Below are positions 60,041-64,000 of a stretch of 64,000 bases of DNA, one piece after another (the first letter of the stretch is position 1; every line of letters starts with the position of its first letter). Under the pieces are notes generated by a model. The model ran no database searches. It was not told the origin of the DNA and saw only the letters and a list, made by a program, of their open reading frames with translations. The DNA is from CAZIRF01 sp964541755 (GTDB taxonomy: Bacteria; Spirochaetota; Spirochaetia; Treponematales; Breznakiellaceae). A program made the translations under genes and the position numbers. The DNA lies in NCBI GenBank assembly GCA_964541755.1, contig CAZIRF010000003.1, positions 62,001-126,000 of the forward strand, in the 5' to 3' direction.

Positions 60041-61150
60041 TCATGTCTGCGTTTTGTCTGCCGCGGAGCGCATGTTTGGCAGGTCCCGGTGGTAGCAGAA
60101 GAGCGGCTCTTCGCGCGTATCGCCCCAAAGGTGGAGGGGGCCGCCGGCGCAGTCGGCCAGGTGCGTGCAGGTGCCGCAGGCGGAATCCGCCAGCCAGCTG
60201 CGCTCGCGGTGGGGCTTGAAACCCTCGCGCCAGAGCTGCGGGAAGGAGTCGGTAAGGATGTTCCCCTGGTGGAAGGAGGGGTGATTGTTGTTGCAGCCGC
60301 AGATGGAACCGTCTGCAAGAATGGCCGCAAAGTTGATGCCCGAACGGCAGAAGGAGTGTTGCTCGCGAATGCGGGATTCGAGGGCGGGTGGAAACCAGCC
60401 CTCGCAGGAAGCGGTAAGCGAAAGGCCCCGCCTGCGAAGCGCAGGACGTCTTTGTGCAATCCATTCGAGAAGGGCGGCGCTTTCGCGCCGATCGAGGGCG
60501 AGGCGTTCTTCCGTTTTGGCCCGTCCGGCGGGGAAGATGCGGAAGACGCGCCAGCGGGGCACCCCGTGCCCGAGGAGGATTTCTGCAGTCTCGTCCAGCC
60601 GCTGCAGATTTTGCTGGTGGACACAGGTGACGACGTCCCACACGAGCTGCCCGGGGCTTCGTTCATTGAAAGAGCGACAGTCGTCGAGGGCGCGCAGTAC
60701 CTGGGGGAAAGATCGTTCCTGGCCGCGCAGCCAACGGTGGCAGTCCTCGGGGCCGTCGAGAGAAAAGGTAATGGAACGCAGTCCCGCATTGCAGAGCTTC
60801 TCGAGGAGGCCGTCGTGCCAGGTATAGGCATTGCTCACCATGCCCCAGCGCAGCCCCAGGTCGCGAAGTGCCCGCCCAATCTTCAAGAGCTCGCGGTGTA
60901 CCAGGGGTTCCCCCCCGCTTATGACAATGAAGGGTTTTGTCCCGAAATTGCGGACGACGTCCTGTGCAATACGAATCCAGCTCTCCGCAGTAAGCTCGCG
61001 GCCGCTGTCGCTCTTTTGACAGTCGGACCCGCAGTGCAGGCAGGAGAGGTTGCAGCGCCGGGTAATTTCGAAGAAGAGGTAGAGGAGCTCGTGGCGCGCA
61101 ATTTCCTCCCGCCGGTAAGTGCGGTACAGGACGCGGGGAAGGGGAATCAT
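60041..61150 (-). CDS. Radical SAM/SPASM enzyme of an rSAM/lipoprotein system
   Basis: The 369-residue enzyme has the [4Fe-4S]-SAM motif CNLSCLHC near residues 33-40, directly followed by GSDC. The GGEP element is in FIVISGGEPLVHRELL near 77. The C-terminal SPASM-type cluster region has FCRSGINFAAILADGSICGCNN near 277 and CGTCTHLADC near 330. The opening LLYLFFEITRRCNLSCLHCGSDC matches the family annotated as radical SAM enzyme of the rSAM/lipoprotein system. Its gene starts nine bases after a small acidic lipoprotein gene, the likely substrate or partner. The start ATG directly follows ACTATCAGC; no ribosome site is visible, so re-initiation from the upstream stop is likely. Confidence 0.85.
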   Translation of the reverse strand: MIPLPRVLYRTYRREEIARHELLYLFFEITRRCNLSCLHCGSDCQKSDSGRELTAESWIRIAQDVVRNFGTKPFIVISGGEPLVHRELLKIGRALRDLGLRWGMVSNAYTWHDGLLEKLCNAGLRSITFSLDGPEDCHRWLRGQERSFPQVLRALDDCRSFNERSPGQLVWDVVTCVHQQNLQRLDETAEILLGHGVPRWRVFRIFPAGRAKTEERLALDRRESAALLEWIAQRRPALRRRGLSLTASCEGWFPPALESRIREQHSFCRSGINFAAILADGSICGCNNNHPSFHQGNILTDSFPQLWREGFKPHRERSWLADSACGTCTHLADCAGGPLHLWGDTREEPLFCYHRDLPNMRSAADKTQT

Positions 61151-61159
61151 GCTGATAGT

Positions 61160-61435
61160 TTACTCTGCGTCGAGGGGGCTGTCGGCGTTGCCGCTTTCAT
61201 CGGGGGCGGCCCCGGGTTCGGCAAGCGAGAGGCCCTCAAGAGGGCCCGCCGTGCCGCTGTTTACAGCGTCGCTGTCTTCGGCGCCGATGTCTTCGGCCGC
61301 CGTCCGATCATTCCCGGTGTCGAGGTCATCGTAGGGGTGCGGGTCTATCGCGCCATAACAGGCGGCGAGTAAAAGCGTCGTGGAGCCGACAACTATCAGC
61401 CTCAATACATTTCTTGCTGCGCGGCGAATACTCAT
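61160..61435 (-). CDS. Small acidic lipoprotein, partner of the radical SAM enzyme
   Basis: The 91-residue protein has a basic N-terminus (MSIRRAARNVLR) and a hydrophobic stretch LIVVGSTTLLLAAC with the lipobox LAAC at 23-26. The mature chain of ~66 residues begins CYGAIDPHPYDDLD and is then almost only Asp, Glu, Ala, Gly, Ser and Pro, so it is unstructured and strongly acidic. A YG directly after the lipid Cys recalls lipoproteins of rSAM/lipoprotein systems. Tyr, Ser, Thr or Asp side chains could be the modified residues. It is transcribed from a promoter with a perfect TTGACA, and its ATG is predicted to be the first transcribed codon. Confidence 0.7.
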   Translation of the reverse strand: MSIRRAARNVLRLIVVGSTTLLLAACYGAIDPHPYDDLDTGNDRTAAEDIGAEDSDAVNSGTAGPLEGLSLAEPGAAPDESGNADSPLDAE

Positions 61436-61441
61436 GCCTTT

Positions 61442-61470
61442 ATCCTGCGCCCCCTGGCTGCCCTTGTCAA
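61442..61470 (-). promoter_or_regulatory. Promoter of the lipoprotein-rSAM operon (leaderless type)
   Basis: On the minus strand a perfect TTGACA (61470-61465), 17 bp, CAGGAT (61447-61442), then six bases to ATG 61435. Confidence 0.55.
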
Positions 61471-61496
61471 GGGAAAGGGGCTTTTCTCCCGCATCA

Positions 61497-62633
61497 TCAG
61501 GTAGCCAGATAAGTGCGGGCGTCCTTTACCGGGGAGCGCTCTGCAAAGGCGTTTGGCAGGGCGAGGATGTGGGGCATGAGTTCGGCCTCGAAGAGGGCGG
61601 CCTGGTCGGGGCGCACGATGAAGTCGCAGGTCTCGCGGGCCTGGCTCTCGATCTTTGCCTCTACTTTGGCGTCGGTTTTGCTGTCCGATTCGGCTTTGGG
61701 GGCGTGCCAGGAGGCCCGCACAAGGGTGGCGCCACCGGCCCCCAAAGCCATGGCCTTCGAGACGATCTTCTGGGCGTCGCCCTCTTCGCAGGTTAGGGAG
61801 AAGCTCTCGAGGGTGTTGGTAATTGCCTTCGCGCGCTGTTTCTTCTGGCTCGCCGCGGTTAGGCGGCGCCAGTCGGTGGAGCCGCGCAGCTCGTCCAGGG
61901 CCGATATCACCTGTTCCATGCTGGCAACGTGCTTGCGGCGGTCGCGCAGGATGCGGTTGTTGACGGCGCATGCGCGCACGGGGCTGCGAAAGAGGAAGCC
62001 CTTGCCCGGTTCGTCCATGCCGGCGCGGCGCATGGCGGTGTCCAGGACGAAGTCCGAATCCACGCTGGGCACGAGGAGGTAAAGGACTTCCTTTTGTACG
62101 GGGATGGTGATGCGCAAAAGTCCGATCTTGTCGCGCAGGCCCATGCCCTCGCCGTAGTTGACGACGGGGACGCAGAGTCCCATCTCCAGCATGATGCGGG
62201 CCAATTCGTCGCCGCGACCGCGCTGGACGATGCAGGTGATAAGGTCCCAGTCGGCGCTGGCGGCCTGGGCGGGGATGGTTTCCGGCTCGGTGTCGAAGGC
62301 CGCGGGCCACTGGAAGCTGTCGTCCACGAGGAGCTCGCAGTCCTCGCAGAAGATGCTGCCCCTCCCCGGTAGGAAGAGGTCGACGGCCTGGGCAATGCGG
62401 TACATGACCGCCGGCGCGTGTTCGCGTGGTATGGGAAAGCGGACAAGCTCCGAGCGGTCTTCTGCGAGGTTGCTGCCGGTGCGAAGGATGCCGCTCTTCT
62501 CGATAAGGGTCACCTGTTTCGAGAGTATGGTGTAGTAGCCGCCCCAGCCCGCCCGGGCGAATTCGGCCTCGAGGGTTGGAAGGAGGCGGCGGTCCAAAAT
62601 ACAGCTGACGCGGGATGCGGTGAGTGATTTCAT
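61497..62633 (-). CDS. Double P-II-like protein linked to DUF1538
   Basis: The 378-residue protein contains two ferredoxin-like P-II-type halves. Residues ~1-100 include GGYYTILSKQVTLIEKSGILR, and ~145-245 include ITCIVQRGRGDELARIMLEMG and GLLRITIPVQKEVLYLLVPS. A third related segment is near 290-370 (ITNTLESFSLTCEEGDAQKIVSKAMALGAGGATLV). Such proteins are encoded next to DUF1538 membrane proteins and presumably sense a nucleotide or metabolite to gate them. Canonical T-loop residues are not recognisable. ATG 62633 overlaps the DUF1538 stop (ATGA). Confidence 0.75.
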   Translation of the reverse strand: MKSLTASRVSCILDRRLLPTLEAEFARAGWGGYYTILSKQVTLIEKSGILRTGSNLAEDRSELVRFPIPREHAPAVMYRIAQAVDLFLPGRGSIFCEDCELLVDDSFQWPAAFDTEPETIPAQAASADWDLITCIVQRGRGDELARIMLEMGLCVPVVNYGEGMGLRDKIGLLRITIPVQKEVLYLLVPSVDSDFVLDTAMRRAGMDEPGKGFLFRSPVRACAVNNRILRDRRKHVASMEQVISALDELRGSTDWRRLTAASQKKQRAKAITNTLESFSLTCEEGDAQKIVSKAMALGAGGATLVRASWHAPKAESDSKTDAKVEAKIESQARETCDFIVRPDQAALFEAELMPHILALPNAFAERSPVKDARTYLAT

Positions 62634-64000
62634 CGGATTGCGGCCTCCTCCGACTGGTTCCCCAGGCGGCTGCGCCGCAGGTTTGCGACAATACCGCTCA
62701 AGAGGACGCTGATAACCGGACACACCGAAGTGAGGGCGAGTATACCGAAGGGGTCGATGCCGGGCAGGTGCCCGCCAATGCCAAGACCTGCCGACATGAC
62801 CAGGGGGACGGTGATGGGGCCGGTCGTTACCCCGGCAGAGTCCCAGGCGATGGCCCCGATGTCGTCGGGCGAAAGCAGGGTAAGGATGAGGGTGAGGACA
62901 TAGAGCCCCCCCAGAATGGGCAGGAAGGGCAGGTCGAAAAGTATGCGTGCGAAGCCGGCTATCATCCCGATGCCCACCCCGACAGAGACCCTCGAGACGA
63001 GAAAGCTGCTCTTGTAGGTACCCGTGGTCAGGTCTTCGAGGGTCTTGCCCAGGGCGTTGAGCGAGGGCTCTGCAAAGGTGGCGCCAAGGCCCATGACGAA
63101 GACGAAGAGGAGGACGAGGAGGTAGCCGCCCAGCTCGTCGAGGAGGGCCGGGTCGCTGGGGACATAGATCCAGGACTCGCTTGCGGGGTCGTAACGGCTC
63201 TGGTCAAAGGGGACGAAGCGCGGTTCGCCCCCTTCGACGACCGGGACGTACTGGCGCAGTTCGCCGCTGTCGTCGACGAAGGGAATGAGGGCGTCCCTTG
63301 AGGAGAGGGGAATTTTCCGGGAGAGGTCCGGGCGCTCGGTGTCGAGCCAGGCGCGGGGCAGGGAGGAGCCGGTCTGCTTGCCCAGGGCGCTCAGGCCGCG
63401 GTCCATGCCTATCGTAAAGAGGAAAAAACCCAGGAGGGAGAGGGCGAGGCCCAGGAAAATCTCGTCGCGGCGGCCCAGTTTTTCGCGGACGAGGAGCTTG
63501 AGGGCCGCGATGAGGACGAGCGACAGGGGAATGATGGCCCCGAGGGCCGCGGCGAGGGCGCTTCGGGCGAGGCTCAGGAAGCCCCCTGCCGCGGTCCCCG
63601 TGGGGGCGGCTCCTGCGGGGCCGGGTGCTGCAGGATTGGTCCCGGTGGCTGGGGACCGGGCTGTGGGCGGTCTTGCGCTTGCGTCAGCCGCGGGGCCGGC
63701 TCCCGCACTTGTTTCTGCCGCCGCGGGAAGCGCCGCCCCGCCATCGACTGCGGGCGGAGTGGAACTATCAGCCTTGAGCCCGTAATAACGGGCCACAAGG
63801 TGGGCAGGGAGGACCGCCATTGCGCGTTCGTCGACAGCCGTCGAGTGGCCCAGGGTGCGGATGGCGCCGTCGCGGGAAAGGGGCGAGAAGAAGTCGGCTG
63901 CGCTCGCGGGGGCGGGGAACTGCGGAGCGAGGGCCAGGGCAAGGACCAGGACGGCGCCGACGGGGAGGGCGCTTGCGAGGGTGACGAGGCCCAAACCGCC
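62630..64000 (-). CDS. DUF1538 membrane protein, N-terminus beyond the window
   Basis: The frame runs off the right edge, so only ~456 C-terminal residues are visible. A ~65-residue Ala/Pro/Gly/Thr-rich, probably exposed insertion (residues ~75-138 of the visible part) is followed by seven or eight membrane spans. The DUF1538 repeat marks are FVMGLGATFAEPSLNALGKTLED and AIAWDSAGVTTGPITVPLVMSAGLGIG. Members usually have two such repeats, so the first is probably outside the window. Transport function is assumed but unproven. It is coupled to the P-II-like gene. Confidence 0.8.
   Translation of the reverse strand, partial: GGLGLVTLASALPVGAVLVLALALAPQFPAPASAADFFSPLSRDGAIRTLGHSTAVDERAMAVLPAHLVARYYGLKADSSTPPAVDGGAALPAAAETSAGAGPAADASARPPTARSPATGTNPAAPGPAGAAPTGTAAGGFLSLARSALAAALGAIIPLSLVLIAALKLLVREKLGRRDEIFLGLALSLLGFFLFTIGMDRGLSALGKQTGSSLPRAWLDTERPDLSRKIPLSSRDALIPFVDDSGELRQYVPVVEGGEPRFVPFDQSRYDPASESWIYVPSDPALLDELGGYLLVLLFVFVMGLGATFAEPSLNALGKTLEDLTTGTYKSSFLVSRVSVGVGIGMIAGFARILFDLPFLPILGGLYVLTLILTLLSPDDIGAIAWDSAGVTTGPITVPLVMSAGLGIGGHLPGIDPFGILALTSVCPVISVLLSGIVANLRRSRLGNQSEEAAIR

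Noticed and set aside
59866..60831. Extension of the MazG-like frame over the radical SAM gene
   Set aside because: AGGAGG directly precedes ATG 59865; the upstream part is low-complexity Pro/Ser/Ala sequence out of phase with the radical SAM frame.
1..64000. tRNA, rRNA, prophage or insertion-sequence genes
   Set aside because: I saw no cloverleaf ends, rRNA blocks, transposase DDE motifs or phage structural genes on either strand, though a covariance search was not possible.

Overview
The window is GC-rich (clearly above 60% by eye) and gene-dense. It most likely comes from a spirochaete of the order Spirochaetales, in or near the Treponema group. The main clues are a CarD-type regulator directly in front of ispD and ispF, a very long coiled-coil protein of the spirochaete-only kind, a 1469-residue fused CoA-enzyme activase, an rSAM/lipoprotein pair, and many small lipoproteins. 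Genes for alpha-fucosidase, GH5 cellulase, acetylxylan-type esterase and NfnAB bifurcating transhydrogenase point to an anaerobic sugar fermenter that uses plant or host glycans. No rRNA, tRNA, prophage or transposase gene was seen.

Layout: 1-7 kb holds the end of a GH5 hydrolase, then a leftward operon of a DUF4838-like protein, KtrB, KtrA, an Aat-like transferase and GH95 fucosidase. 7.2-10.3 kb is a three-gene flavoprotein/DUF1667 unit resembling anaerobic glycerol-3-phosphate oxidation. 10.3-10.8 kb is a repeat-rich spacer with three palindromes at an exact 31-bp period. 10.8-18.2 kb is a lower-GC island with a type I restriction-modification system in the order hsdR-hsdS-rhuM-hsdM, ending in a structured intergenic element. 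18.4-28 kb carries an M24 peptidase, a 7TM-PAS receptor without a kinase, the CoA activase, and a cysteine-peptidase-like protein coupled to ExbB/ExbD. 28-34 kb holds a HAD phosphatase, the giant coiled-coil protein, and carD-ispD-ispF. 34-40.4 kb is envelope-related: a peptide-binding lipoprotein, an unknown protein, two lipoproteins and a probable outer-membrane protein. 40.5-46.1 kb has glutaredoxin, mnmG, a frameshifted GH5 lipoprotein, mnmE and a DUF805 protein. 46.2-53.4 kb has an Mpv17-like protein, a shortened chemotaxis receptor, a CE6-like esterase, an exported rhodanese, a PfkB kinase and nfnAB. 53.5-58.2 kb has a TPR protein, a GH13_18 phosphorylase with its glycosyltransferase, and a DUF4349 lipoprotein. 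58.3-64 kb has MazG, a degenerate MazG-like paralogue, the rSAM/lipoprotein pair, and a P-II-like/DUF1538 pair that runs off the right edge.

Expression style: neighbouring genes on the same strand very often overlap by the four bases ATGA or GTGA, so translational coupling is the rule inside operons. In contrast, eight operon-leading genes lack a Shine-Dalgarno sequence and have a -10-like hexamer exactly six bases before the ATG, mostly with a recognisable -35 hexamer 17-18 bases further up. This is the signature of leaderless transcripts, and it also settles several start codons.

Two patterns not explained by single genes stand out. First, the octamer ACTATCAG occurs 14 times on either strand, always followed by a pyrimidine, in all reading frames, at stop codons and in spacers; roughly one copy is expected by chance. 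Second, the radical SAM enzyme and its acidic lipoprotein at 60.0-61.4 kb look like a compact modification system of unknown product.
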